Assembly: GCA_902762305.1 (NCBI GenBank)
Contig: CACWNW010000005.1
Span: 62,001-126,000 of the forward strand
From: Fibrobacter succinogenes
Lineage (GTDB): Bacteria > Fibrobacterota > Fibrobacteria > Fibrobacterales > Fibrobacteraceae
Direction of reading: 5' to 3'
DNA length: 64,000 nt
Shown here: positions 41,841-49,746 of the stretch, one piece after another
Layout: each line of letters begins with the position of its first letter
How positions within the stretch are numbered: position 1 is the stretch's first letter
Made by a program: the position numbers and the translations under genes
Notes under the pieces: model-generated
Databases searched by the model: none
Told to the model about the DNA's origin: nothing
What the model saw: only the letters and a program-made list of their open reading frames with translations

Positions 41841-42350
41841 ATGATGAAAAAGTTTATGAAAAAAATTGGATGCCTAATCCTTTGTCTGTTCTTCTGGAAC
41901 TGTTGCCCTATCTGCAATAGCGACTGCTTCTATACCATCGAAAAATCGGTGGATGTCGATGCTGTTGGAAAGTATCGTGATGTTCACTATCGTTTGAACT
42001 TTGGAGCGTACGACTTTGTTGATGATACGCTTCAAGAACACTATTATGATGGGTTCTGTTTGTATATAGATTCAGTGAACGCTTATAACCTTAGTATGCC
42101 TGTCTCTGTCGATGCTTATATTACGCATGAAGGCGAAATAGAGAAGTTAGATTCGTCACTTATAGATACATTAACTGCTGTTAAGGGAATGCTGGGCATA
42201 TTTATTGACAAAAGAATGCCTGAACCCTCAAGTCGCCTCAAGATTGTTGTCACGAAAGACGGGAAAGAGACTGTGTTTGAATTTGATATCGTCCAAAAAG
42301 CGTACAAGTCCAGACATTCCCGCAAATGGATGTCTTTTATATCATTCTAG
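41841..42350 (+). CDS. Family A lipoprotein A3 (intact)
   Basis: A 169-residue copy with the family A plan: lipobox-like LFFWNCC, conserved front (TIEKSVDVDAVGKYRDVHY) and conserved end (KRMPEPSSRLKIVVTKDGKETVFEFDI...KWMSFISF). Three in-frame ATGs lie close together (41841, 41844, 41856). By alignment with A2 the last would give the same N-terminus; none has a good ribosome site. The middle section (ITHEGEIEKLDSSLIDTLTAVKGMLGIF) is shared in part with A2 and is missing from A4. It is followed by the 111-bp repeat that leads to B2. Confidence 0.72.
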   Translation: MMKKFMKKIGCLILCLFFWNCCPICNSDCFYTIEKSVDVDAVGKYRDVHYRLNFGAYDFVDDTLQEHYYDGFCLYIDSVNAYNLSMPVSVDAYITHEGEIEKLDSSLIDTLTAVKGMLGIFIDKRMPEPSSRLKIVVTKDGKETVFEFDIVQKAYKSRHSRKWMSFISF

Positions 42351-42461
42351 TTCGGTAAATAATTTATATTCATTCTGTGTGGAATCTGAGAAACGATATA
42401 TGGCGGAATCTTTGATGTCGAGGTCGATTGTTCATGTGTATTATGGGCAGAGGGTATTGAT
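42351..42461 (+). repeat. 111-bp duplicated intergenic block, copy 1
   Basis: This block between A3 and B2 matches 43835-43945 (between A4 and B3) at all but four of 111 positions by eye. It includes the array promoter motif (42356-42379), and a short frame MAESLMSRSIVHVYYGQRV that overlaps the B2 start. An AGAGGG ribosome site for B2 ends the block. Confidence 0.85.
42356..42379 (+). promoter_or_regulatory. Array promoter-like repeat, copy 3
   Basis: Contains AATAATTTATATTCATTC, with a -10-like TATATT. Its terminal GTG opens only a 12-codon frame (MWNLRNDIWRNL). Confidence 0.55.
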
Positions 42462-43259
42462 ATGTATTTTGTAAAAATAATCGCCTTGTTGTCTTGTTTC
42501 CTTTTTTGGGGATGTTATGGCGACAGGCCCAAACTAGAAGAAACCCCGGTAAAAAAAATTTGTTCTGAATTTGTCAAATCAACGGGTTTTGATATTTATC
42601 GATCTTATGAAGATATGTTTAATTTGCGCTTTAATAAAGAAGATTTAGAATGGGAAAACAAAGAAAGGGTTTTTTATGTTGTCCATAAAGGACATATTCT
42701 TTCTTTACCTATTGATAGCACTGAAGCTGAAATTTATATGATTTACTCCATTGATAATGGAGATCTTGATGAAACGCAATGGTCGTTTGAAAATTGCATG
42801 GAGCGAAATATAAAGGAACGAATATCGACGGTTTATGATTTGTGTAGAAAAAAAGTACGAATGCCGCAAGTGTTGATTGAAAAAATGAAATCTTTTTTGA
42901 TTGATGGAAAACCTTCAATTACGAGCATACATCCTGGTTGTGATTGCATCCCTGGATTAGACATGTTTTTTTATGACGGCGAAAAATATCACTATTTTGA
43001 CATGGATAAACCCGAATGCATTGATGATGACTTGAAAAATGATCCCCGCTATCCAGAATATATAGAGTTCTACAATGAAATGACCGCATTTATTAAACAG
43101 GATTTTCGCGCTTGTCACTGGGAAAATTTTGGAAATAGAGAAAAGATAGTCCGTGAATGTAGCCAATACAATCGATATTGGAAAAATAAATACCCAGAGA
43201 TACTGGGACGAAGAATAATCGTTAATCCGGGAAGATTAATTTATAATCCTCTTCGGTAA
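42462..43259 (+). CDS. Family B-like lipoprotein B2
   Basis: A 265-residue protein with a lipobox-like FLFWGC near residue 19. It contains the element WENKERVFYVVHKGHI that corresponds in position to the xGLYxFF segment of the other B proteins. Cysteines are frequent (ENCMERN, YDLCRKK, GCDCIPG). It includes the B-family closing pattern F-R-A-C-H-W, here followed by about 40 extra residues. An AGAGGG site precedes the ATG. AT-rich. Function unknown. Confidence 0.68.
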   Translation: MYFVKIIALLSCFLFWGCYGDRPKLEETPVKKICSEFVKSTGFDIYRSYEDMFNLRFNKEDLEWENKERVFYVVHKGHILSLPIDSTEAEIYMIYSIDNGDLDETQWSFENCMERNIKERISTVYDLCRKKVRMPQVLIEKMKSFLIDGKPSITSIHPGCDCIPGLDMFFYDGEKYHYFDMDKPECIDDDLKNDPRYPEYIEFYNEMTAFIKQDFRACHWENFGNREKIVRECSQYNRYWKNKYPEILGRRIIVNPGRLIYNPLR

Positions 43260-43276
43260 GACGCATGTTTCTTCCC

Positions 43277-43321
43277 CGCTACAAGAAACTCCGCGAGTAT
43301 GAAGAAGCTTTGTCAAGATAG
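43277..43321 (+). pseudogene. Stranded 3' end of a family C gene
   Basis: The frame RYKKLREYEEALSR ends in TAG at 43319-43321. It shares the 19-base run CTACAAGAAACTCCGCGAG with the end of the family C lipoprotein gene (46051-46069), where the protein ends GYKKLREQEESLRR. No other part of a C gene is present here. It looks like the leftover of a deleted or replaced C gene just after B2. Confidence 0.6.
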
Positions 43322-43343
43322 CTTTCGTGTGCTAACTTGAAAA

Positions 43344-43366
43344 GAATTATTTATATTCATTTTGTG
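43344..43366 (+). promoter_or_regulatory. Array promoter-like repeat, copy 4 (diverged)
   Basis: GAATTATTTATATTCATTTT, a variant of the array motif with TATATT, placed 46 bases upstream of the A4 start. Its terminal GTG opens only a six-codon frame. Confidence 0.45.
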
Positions 43367-43411
43367 AAAGGCTTGACTTTTTAGATATGATTCTTGGATG
43401 GGTTTTCGGTT

Positions 43412-43834
43412 ATGAAAAAAATTGCATGCCTAATCCTTTGTCTGTTCTTCTGGAATTGTTGTCCAATTTGTGGGAGCGACTGCTTCTATACCATCGAAAA
43501 ATCGGTGGATGTCGATGCCGTCGAAAAATATCGTGATGTTGATTATTATTTGAATTATAGGTGGTATGATTTTGTCGATGATACATTACAGGAGATGTAT
43601 TACAAATGGTTTTGCGTATATATAGATTCAGCGAATGTGTATAATCTAAGTATGCCCGTTTCTGTCAATGCTTATTTGGCAATTATTGTAAAAAGAAGAA
43701 TGCCCGAACCCTCAAGCCATCTCAAAATTGTTGTCACGAAAGACGGTAAAGAAACCATATTCGAGTTCGACATTGTCCAAAAAGCGTACAAGTCCAGACA
43801 TTCCCGCAAATGGATGTCTTTTATATCATTCTAG
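43412..43834 (+). CDS. Family A lipoprotein A4 (shortened)
   Basis: A 140-residue copy from the ATG at 43412, chosen to match the MKKxxCLILC start of A2; the frame is open 18 bases farther. The front and end are as in A2 and A3. The segment around THEGEIEK...GMLGIF is missing: SVNAYLAIIVKRRMPEPSSHLKIVV joins the two conserved parts directly, an in-frame deletion of about 25 residues. The 3' end and following 111 bases match those of A3 closely, pointing to recent duplication of this A-B junction. Confidence 0.7.
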   Translation: MKKIACLILCLFFWNCCPICGSDCFYTIEKSVDVDAVEKYRDVDYYLNYRWYDFVDDTLQEMYYKWFCVYIDSANVYNLSMPVSVNAYLAIIVKRRMPEPSSHLKIVVTKDGKETIFEFDIVQKAYKSRHSRKWMSFISF

Positions 43835-43945
43835 TTCGGTAAATAATTTATATTCATTCCGTGTGGAATCTGAGAAACGATATATGGCGGAATCTTTGAT
43901 GTCGAGGTCGATTGTTCATGGGTATTATGGGTAGAGGGTTTTGAT
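43835..43945 (+). repeat. 111-bp duplicated intergenic block, copy 2
   Basis: Same length as 42351-42461, with four differences seen by eye. Here the short frame is shortened to MAESLMSRSIVHGYYG by a G-to-A/T-type change creating TAG. It contains the array promoter motif at 43840-43863 and leads to B3. Confidence 0.85.
43840..43863 (+). promoter_or_regulatory. Array promoter-like repeat, copy 5
   Basis: Contains AATAATTTATATTCATTC with the TATATT box. It differs from copy 3 at one base (CCGTG for CTGTG). Confidence 0.55.
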
Positions 43946-44683
43946 ATGCTCCGTATGAGTTTATTGGTTTTATTATGTGTTTTTTTTGTAGGTGTTTCTG
44001 CGAAAGAAGACAATGGATTTGTTGTTTCGTCAAAATCAGAATACCAAAATGTTGATGCGTATTTGCAACGATTGGAAAATGTTCATAGAATAAAAATAAG
44101 TTTGGATGTCCCTGGTTTATACATTTTTTTTGAAAACGAAAATTTGGAGGAAAGTTTTTATCATGCAAATGCGGACTTCGCTTTCGTTTTTTTGCCAAGG
44201 GGGGCGAATGCTGCTTGGGTGATTTATGTTCCCCAAGTGCCCGAATCTGCCGGTCCTGGAACACAAAAATGGAGGGATTGTGTTTTGAATGTAAATAGAA
44301 GGCATCAGGAAGAGATTAAAAGAAAATGTATGGCCGTAAAGACATTTTCGGTTGATGTTTTGAATCTTTCTGAGAAATTTTTTGCAACAAAAATGATGTC
44401 CGTTGAGGGGCGTTATGGCTTGCGACAGTTTGGTTATCTTCATATTGTTTCTGTTGATAGCGTGGGGACGAGGGCCTTCTTTCATATGCCATCTTCTAAT
44501 AACTTCAAACTTGGAAAATCAGTTTTTTTCAAAGATTATATCAGCCTCTACGATTCGTTGAAAGAAATTATGGTAGACGGGTTTTCTGACTGTCGGTGGA
44601 ATAACTTTAATAATGTCTACGAAATAATAAAAGAATGTAAGAGTTGGGAAGGCGGTGTCTTTTTTAACGAAGGCTTGCAATGA
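43946..44683 (+). CDS. Family B secreted protein B3
   Basis: A 245-residue protein with a signal peptide (MLRMSLLVLLCVFFVGVSA, next residues KED). The element DVPGLYIFFENENLEESF recurs in B4 as KQGLYMFIDEDSLIRLFY. A central two-cysteine segment (WRDCVLNVNRRHQEEIKRKCMAVKTF) resembles CRECLEKAIWKNKRNIYDRCYGIKQI in B1, in position and spacing. The family closing pattern is FSDCRWNNF. An AGAGGG site lies upstream. It overlaps B4 by ATGA. Function unknown; predicted periplasmic. Confidence 0.7.
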   Translation: MLRMSLLVLLCVFFVGVSAKEDNGFVVSSKSEYQNVDAYLQRLENVHRIKISLDVPGLYIFFENENLEESFYHANADFAFVFLPRGANAAWVIYVPQVPESAGPGTQKWRDCVLNVNRRHQEEIKRKCMAVKTFSVDVLNLSEKFFATKMMSVEGRYGLRQFGYLHIVSVDSVGTRAFFHMPSSNNFKLGKSVFFKDYISLYDSLKEIMVDGFSDCRWNNFNNVYEIIKECKSWEGGVFFNEGLQ

Positions 44684-45333
44684 AATACATAAAATTGGCT
44701 TTTGTCTTCTTCTTCTGTGTTGCATCGGCTTTTGCTGGCCAAGATTGGTTTTACGGCTTTGACAACAGTAAAACAGATTCCTTGTGGGTGGCTTGGCAAA
44801 AAAAATTAATGGATTCTTTTTTTAGAAACCCATCAATTGACTGGGGAAAACAAGGGCTGTATATGTTCATTGATGAAGACTCGCTTATACGACTTTTTTA
44901 TTTGGACCTCGACCGTAAGGTTTATATCTTTCAATATCCTCGCCAGCAAAATTTGCGATGGTTGCATCCTGAAGCTTATTTAGATGAACGTAAAAACAAT
45001 TTAGACGGTTCTGCGCAGAAAAAATGCCATCATATGGTCCCTACTGATTTTGATGTACAATCGTTCTTGTCAAAAAATCCGTTGGCAATAATTCCTGATA
45101 TAAGACCTCAAGCCCCATGTAGCACGGAGCATTGTCATCGAACGCGTATGTCTCTAGTGGGTAAAGTTTATTATTCCGGCTTTTATCGACTGGGAGATTC
45201 AGTCGAGTATTTCCAATTTAAGGATTTTCGTGAGAAAGGAATGTCTTTGACCCCGCCTTTGAATGTTTTTGATGAATTGCTGAATCTTTTGGCGAATCCA
45301 CCTTTTACTATAAAAATAAAGGAATGCCCATGA
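44680..45333 (+). CDS. Family B-like secreted protein B4
   Basis: A 217-residue protein with a signal peptide ending near 'ASAFA'. It shares the GLYMFIDEDSLIRLFY element and overall size with B3, but the two-cysteine block is altered and the end reads FTIKIKECP rather than F-x-x-C-R-W. Histidines and cysteines cluster in CSTEHCHRTRMSLVGKVYYSG. It is coupled to B3 by a four-base overlap and to the family C gene by another. Function unknown. Confidence 0.68.
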   Translation: MKYIKLAFVFFFCVASAFAGQDWFYGFDNSKTDSLWVAWQKKLMDSFFRNPSIDWGKQGLYMFIDEDSLIRLFYLDLDRKVYIFQYPRQQNLRWLHPEAYLDERKNNLDGSAQKKCHHMVPTDFDVQSFLSKNPLAIIPDIRPQAPCSTEHCHRTRMSLVGKVYYSGFYRLGDSVEYFQFKDFREKGMSLTPPLNVFDELLNLLANPPFTIKIKECP

Positions 45334-46094
45334 AAAGATTGAATATTGTAATGTTTTTTTTGTTTGTTGGCTGTTACCACGAACCGCACGTATTGTATGA
45401 TAACGAACCGTATTTAAATGGACGTAGAAATGTATTCGTTTCGGAGATGACTACGTTGAATGTGTATTGGGAGTGGGGGGAAGTACAAACAAAAATGAAC
45501 TCTCTACATGTTAGAAAAGACTGGAACATTGGTGTTGAAGATCTGAAATTAGATGTAGAGGGGCTTTCTGATGGAAATGTGAAAAACCCTTTATGTATAG
45601 GTTCTGGTGGAAAGGAAGGCGAGAGAGTCTATTTGGACAGTTTGAATCAAATTGTTAATGCTGAATGCCTATATTCTTTGGAATCTCGGAGTCATTATCT
45701 GTACGACGGGCTAAATGAACTTGAATTTTTATTTGATGATTTTTTTAAACGCCCGAATGCATTCGTTGTTAAAGAGGGCTTGCTTAAATTGTTTTATTAT
45801 GGGGATTCCTTGCTTGTAGCAGGGAATGGAATAAAACATTCAAAAGTCGATTCGTATAGCAAAAAAAATTTAGAGAAAAAAATAAAAAGGAAAATGGGAT
45901 GTGATGATGCTTGTAATGAATCGGTCTATGAAATTGTTTTTCTTTTGAACGAGCCTGTTTTTTCCTTGACAGTCCGCACCAACCCAAAGGATCTCAAGGG
46001 ATACAAGCCTCTGAAACTAGACCCGGCCATTCTCCCGCTTGAAAGCCCCGGCTACAAGAAACTCCGCGAGCAGGAAGAGTCGTTAAGACGCTAG
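45330..46094 (+). CDS. Family C lipoprotein
   Basis: A 254-residue lipoprotein (lipobox-like FLFVGC) starting at the ATG that overlaps the B4 stop; an ATG two codons earlier is also in frame. Its mature part is acidic and aromatic with no recognised domain. The last ~35 residues (PKDLKGYKPLKLDPAILPLESPGYKKLREQEESLRR) are encoded by distinctly more GC-rich DNA than the rest, as if the 3' end had a different origin. A remnant of another C gene end is at 43277. It is the last gene of the AT-rich array. Confidence 0.68.
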   Translation: MKRLNIVMFFLFVGCYHEPHVLYDNEPYLNGRRNVFVSEMTTLNVYWEWGEVQTKMNSLHVRKDWNIGVEDLKLDVEGLSDGNVKNPLCIGSGGKEGERVYLDSLNQIVNAECLYSLESRSHYLYDGLNELEFLFDDFFKRPNAFVVKEGLLKLFYYGDSLLVAGNGIKHSKVDSYSKKNLEKKIKRKMGCDDACNESVYEIVFLLNEPVFSLTVRTNPKDLKGYKPLKLDPAILPLESPGYKKLREQEESLRR

Positions 46095-46118
46095 TAAATT
46101 CTGCATATGTCAAAAAAA

Positions 46119-46140
46119 GCTGCGCGGTTTTCCGCACAGC
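46119..46140. terminator. Bidirectional hairpin at the array end
   Basis: The stem GCTGCGCGG / CCGCACAGC has one mismatch and a TTTT loop, preceded by seven A and followed by CTTTTG. It lies between the convergent family C gene and the cellulase gene. Confidence 0.7.
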
Positions 46141-46173
46141 CTTTTGTTTAGGAGGAGTACTTGACTAGAATCT

Positions 46174-48090
46174 TTACAGGCCGTAGGCTTCCTTCATGCC
46201 TTCGATGAGCTTGGTGCCCTTCACGCCGTCTTCGGAATCGAACAGGGCGAAGCCGCCGGTGTAGCCCCAGTGCGTGAGCGGAATCTGGAGCGTGTCGCTG
46301 ATAGTCCTCATGGCGGACATGTAGTTCAGCACGGACTGCTTGTCGGTCTTCAGGTTGTATGCGCCGAACTCGTTGATAATCACCGGGACATTGTGTTCTA
46401 TGGCCCATTTCTTTGCCGGGATGACGCTCTTGAGGATGGCTTCCATGTTGCCGTTCTTGTTGTAGTTCTTGACGGCGTTCTTGATGTGCGATGGGGTGCT
46501 CTTGGTTATGCCGAAGTCCGCGCTGTATTCGGACCATTTTTCCTTGTCATAGGGGAACATGAGGTTCTTGATGGTCTTGGTCTCGGCCCAGCTGGCGCTC
46601 TGGTGCGTGAATACGAATGGTTCGTAGGTATGGATGGCGTAGATGACGTTGTCGTCATTCAACGGTTCGCTCTTCGAAAGTACCGAGATGGAGTACCATT
46701 CCGCATCGCCAAAGATGATGGTGTGCTTTGTATCGACTGTGCGGATGGAGTCTACGTCTTCCTGGGCGGCTGCGTGCCAGGCTGGGGATTTTACGGCGCC
46801 GTTTGTCATGTCGGGCTCGTTCAGGAGTTCGTAGAAGATGTCTTCGCGCTCGTTGCTTGCGTAGTGAGCCGCCACGTGCTTCCATACGTTCGCCATCATC
46901 TTGGCGTATCTCGGGTCCTTCGCGCTCTTTGCGTTATAGCTGTTGTCGTACTCGTGGTAGTCGATGACGAACGACATTTCGTGCTTGCCGGTCCATTCCA
47001 CGAAGGAGTCGAGCACGGCGAACAGGTTCTCGTCGTCGAACTTGAGTTCGACGGTGTCGGTAGAGTCGGCTACGAATTCATCGCGGTTGGTGGCGTAGCT
47101 GTCGAGGTCGATGGGGAAGCGCAGCGACTTGATTCCGTTTTCGGCCATGAGCTTCACGTCGCTCTCGTCGAACTTGAATTTGCCCTTGAAGTAAGCCTTG
47201 TTTTCTTCAAGCCAGTTGGTGATGTTGATGCCCTTGTTGAGGTACTTCATCGCCTTTTCCTGGAGCGGACTGCTGATGGTGAGATCTTCGGGGATTACCA
47301 CCGTGGGGATGATCGGGTCCATGATTGTCATGTCGGGTTTGTCCTTCTCGACTTCACTCGTGTCCTGGAAGTAGAGATTGTCAATCGAGAGGGAGTCGGT
47401 TACCTTGTCGCCCTTCGCCTGGAAGCTGACGGCCCTGATGTGGAAAGGATCGAATGCGACTTCTTCACCCCAGCCGCCCTGGGTCAGGTCCTTGAAGCGG
47501 ATGGACACCTGCTTCCATTCACGGGATGCGGGCACGGTTGCGAGATGCACGTCGTAGTCCGTCACGTCGGTGGTTTCCACGTGGATTTCGTGCTTGCCGC
47601 CCTTGTACCAGTAGCTGATACCGCCAAAGCGGCTGCAGTCAATGGCATCGGGAACGAGAAGGCCCCAGCCCACGTACGGGTCGTAGGCGTAATCGCCCTT
47701 GTCGAGCGTGTAGTTGACGGTAAATGCGTACTGGGAACCGTTGTCTGTTGCCGTGGGGAGCGGGTCGCCCTTCTCTGTTACGTTCGGGGTCGTGATAACG
47801 GATGCACCGCCGTTGTCGTGATCGTCGTAAGTGTACCAGCCCGATTCAATGAGCGTGCTGCCGTCACCGTCTTCGAGGTCGTCGATGAGCAGGCCCGTTC
47901 CAGTGACGGGCGGGATTTTGGCGGAGGTGTCCGCGACGGACGAGGAACTCGGCTCGACGATGGTTTCGCTGGAGGTGGTGTCGTTGGCTTCGTCGATGGG
48001 GCGTAAGCCGGATTCGGAATCGCCGCAGGCAGTGATGGACAGGGCGATGATGCTTGCTGTCAAAAGTGTAATGAGTTTCTTGAAAGACAT
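46174..48090 (-). CDS. Lipoprotein cellulase: CBM11-like module plus GH5
   Basis: A 638-residue lipoprotein (lipobox SITAC, C22) with a Thr/Ser/Glu linker. A CBM11-like beta-sandwich follows at about 65-250 (LIDDLEDGDG...GWYTYDDHDNGG...YVGWGLL...SFQAKG). Then comes a GH5 catalytic domain at about 285-635: acid/base Glu near 425 in FYELLNEPD, nucleophile near 572 in VIINEFGAY, and substrate-site IDYHEYD. It probably cleaves beta-1,4-glucan at the cell surface. Anchoring by lipid rather than a sorting tail distinguishes it from the three tail-bearing proteins in the window. Endoglucanase specificity is inferred from family. Confidence 0.88.
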   Translation of the reverse strand: MSFKKLITLLTASIIALSITACGDSESGLRPIDEANDTTSSETIVEPSSSSVADTSAKIPPVTGTGLLIDDLEDGDGSTLIESGWYTYDDHDNGGASVITTPNVTEKGDPLPTATDNGSQYAFTVNYTLDKGDYAYDPYVGWGLLVPDAIDCSRFGGISYWYKGGKHEIHVETTDVTDYDVHLATVPASREWKQVSIRFKDLTQGGWGEEVAFDPFHIRAVSFQAKGDKVTDSLSIDNLYFQDTSEVEKDKPDMTIMDPIIPTVVIPEDLTISSPLQEKAMKYLNKGINITNWLEENKAYFKGKFKFDESDVKLMAENGIKSLRFPIDLDSYATNRDEFVADSTDTVELKFDDENLFAVLDSFVEWTGKHEMSFVIDYHEYDNSYNAKSAKDPRYAKMMANVWKHVAAHYASNEREDIFYELLNEPDMTNGAVKSPAWHAAAQEDVDSIRTVDTKHTIIFGDAEWYSISVLSKSEPLNDDNVIYAIHTYEPFVFTHQSASWAETKTIKNLMFPYDKEKWSEYSADFGITKSTPSHIKNAVKNYNKNGNMEAILKSVIPAKKWAIEHNVPVIINEFGAYNLKTDKQSVLNYMSAMRTISDTLQIPLTHWGYTGGFALFDSEDGVKGTKLIEGMKEAYGL

Positions 48091-48265
48091 GATGGCCTCG
48101 CTTGTTGTTTTACGAACTTAATATACGCTTTTGGAATGGTGGAATTACGGACGATTGAATGTGAATGTGCCAAACTGTATCAAGTGTTTTGCACCCGGAC
48201 GATATTCGCAGGCCAAAAATTGACAAAAAAGTGTGATGACAGCCCGAAAACGGGATAAAAGTGAG

Positions 48266-48271
48266 TATATT
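48266..48271 (+). promoter_or_regulatory. -10 box of the tandem nitroreductase gene
   Basis: TATATT ends eight bases before the GTG start at 48280, with no ribosome site between. It supports GTG as the true start and a leaderless transcript. Confidence 0.5.
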
Positions 48272-48279
48272 TTGCGCCA

Positions 48280-49725
48280 GTGCCTTTTTTTTCCATCGCA
48301 TACCATGAATCTGTGCGCTATTCCCCGCGGTCTGCCGGGGACCCGGTGACGTTGCACTGGGAACAGCGCGTGCCGCCCGACAAGAGCTATGCGGGCGCGA
48401 AACGTTATTCCATCGCCGAAAATCATGCGGCGCCTGTAGATGGAGACCTATTTTCGCTGGTCGGCACTCCGTCCTCGATGCTGAACCGCGTATTTTCGCA
48501 ACTCAAGAACGACGTGTGCGCCGACGCCCTCAGGTCCATCGGCGTGTATGCGCTTTTGCAGGGTGAACGCATTCCCGACGGACTATATTATTTTGATAGC
48601 GCTTCGGGCGAACTGGTCGCCCTGCCTGCAGGCGGTTCGACTGGCTCATCAACCAGTGCGAAGGCGCGCCGTGCGAATATCGAGAGGCTGTGTGCCGCAT
48701 TCCCGACGGGCGATTATATCCGCGGGGCGAACATCACGCTGTTCTTTACGGGAATTTTTGACCGCGTGGTGTGGCGCTACAAGGAGGCCGCGTATCGTGA
48801 ACTGCAAATCGACGCGGGCAGCTACGCGGGGCTTGTCTCCATTCTCGCAAGGTCGCTCGGGGGCACGGCCATCCCGTTCAGCGCATTCGTGGACGACGAC
48901 GTTGCCGTGGCACTCGGGCTTTCGCCTTCGGAGGTGCCGCTGGCGGCGCTCTGCATAATGCCCAAGTCGCTCAAGAAGTACGAGACCGTATCCGAATTCG
49001 CCTATAGCAATCGCAGCGAACTCCCCGAAACTGCGGGGAGTGGCAGCCGCTACATGGCGCGGTTCTTTATGCAGAATCGTGTGGAATGCATTACCGACCT
49101 TTCTCGCTGCATGAAGGTGTGCCGCGTGGTGAACCAGCCTGTCGATGGCGAGGAGTTCCCGCTTACGCCGCTCAAGTTCCCGAACGAGTACTTCTTCCGC
49201 GAGTACGAGTTTCTCGGGCCCGGCGCGGTGAGTTTCCGCAACTTCAAGCCCTGGAAGGCGTCGCTCGACGATTTCTCGACGGTGCTGCGCTGGATGGAAA
49301 TCTGCAACCTCAATTCCTTCGGTGCGGGGCTCCTGAAAATCTGGGTGGTGAGTTTCGACGTGCAGCTCGTGTACCCGGGGCTTTACCGCTACTTGCCGCT
49401 CAAGAAGACGCTCTACCTGCGTACGAATTTCAGGGACCGCGATAAGTTCGCGAAATGCCACCTGGATAAAGAATCTGTAGGGAACGTGTCCTTCGCCGTG
49501 CTGTTCTCCGCCGACCTGGAAGAAGCCTGCAAGATGCTTGGTGAACGAGCCTACCGCTACCTGAACATGAACGCGGGATACGTTGCGGAAATGCTGCGCG
49601 AATCGGCCCGCGGGCTCGGCAAGTTCGCTCGCCGCGAACCGTTCTTCTGCGAGGAAGACCTTAAAAAGGCGTGCCGTTTCCCCGAGAAAGAAACGCTGCT
49701 CTGCGAAGTCCTGGTCGGGCGATAG
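48280..49725 (+). CDS. SagB/ThcOx-type nitroreductase with two tandem domains
   Basis: A 481-residue protein. Residues about 1-235 match SagB-type FMN dehydrogenases (RVVWRYKEAAYRELQIDAGSYAGLVSILARSLGGTAIPFSAFVDDDVAVALGLSPSEVPLAAL). Residues about 236-481 repeat the same plan with weaker conservation (LGERAYRYLNMNAGYVAEMLRESARGLGKFARREPFFCEEDLKKACRFPEKETLLCEVLVG). The second half may be a structural partner within a pseudodimer. SagB enzymes oxidise azolines in RiPP pathways, but no YcaO-type cyclase or precursor peptide is beside it, so the substrate is open. GTG start in a leaderless setting. Confidence 0.78.
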   Translation: MPFFSIAYHESVRYSPRSAGDPVTLHWEQRVPPDKSYAGAKRYSIAENHAAPVDGDLFSLVGTPSSMLNRVFSQLKNDVCADALRSIGVYALLQGERIPDGLYYFDSASGELVALPAGGSTGSSTSAKARRANIERLCAAFPTGDYIRGANITLFFTGIFDRVVWRYKEAAYRELQIDAGSYAGLVSILARSLGGTAIPFSAFVDDDVAVALGLSPSEVPLAALCIMPKSLKKYETVSEFAYSNRSELPETAGSGSRYMARFFMQNRVECITDLSRCMKVCRVVNQPVDGEEFPLTPLKFPNEYFFREYEFLGPGAVSFRNFKPWKASLDDFSTVLRWMEICNLNSFGAGLLKIWVVSFDVQLVYPGLYRYLPLKKTLYLRTNFRDRDKFAKCHLDKESVGNVSFAVLFSADLEEACKMLGERAYRYLNMNAGYVAEMLRESARGLGKFARREPFFCEEDLKKACRFPEKETLLCEVLVGR

Positions 49726-49746
49726 ATTGCCCTGGGACCGCGCGGT

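Noticed and set aside
46270-48006. 578-codon frame opposite the cellulase gene
   Set aside because: Antisense to a lipoprotein GH5 gene with intact catalytic motifs; composition is typical of a shadow frame.
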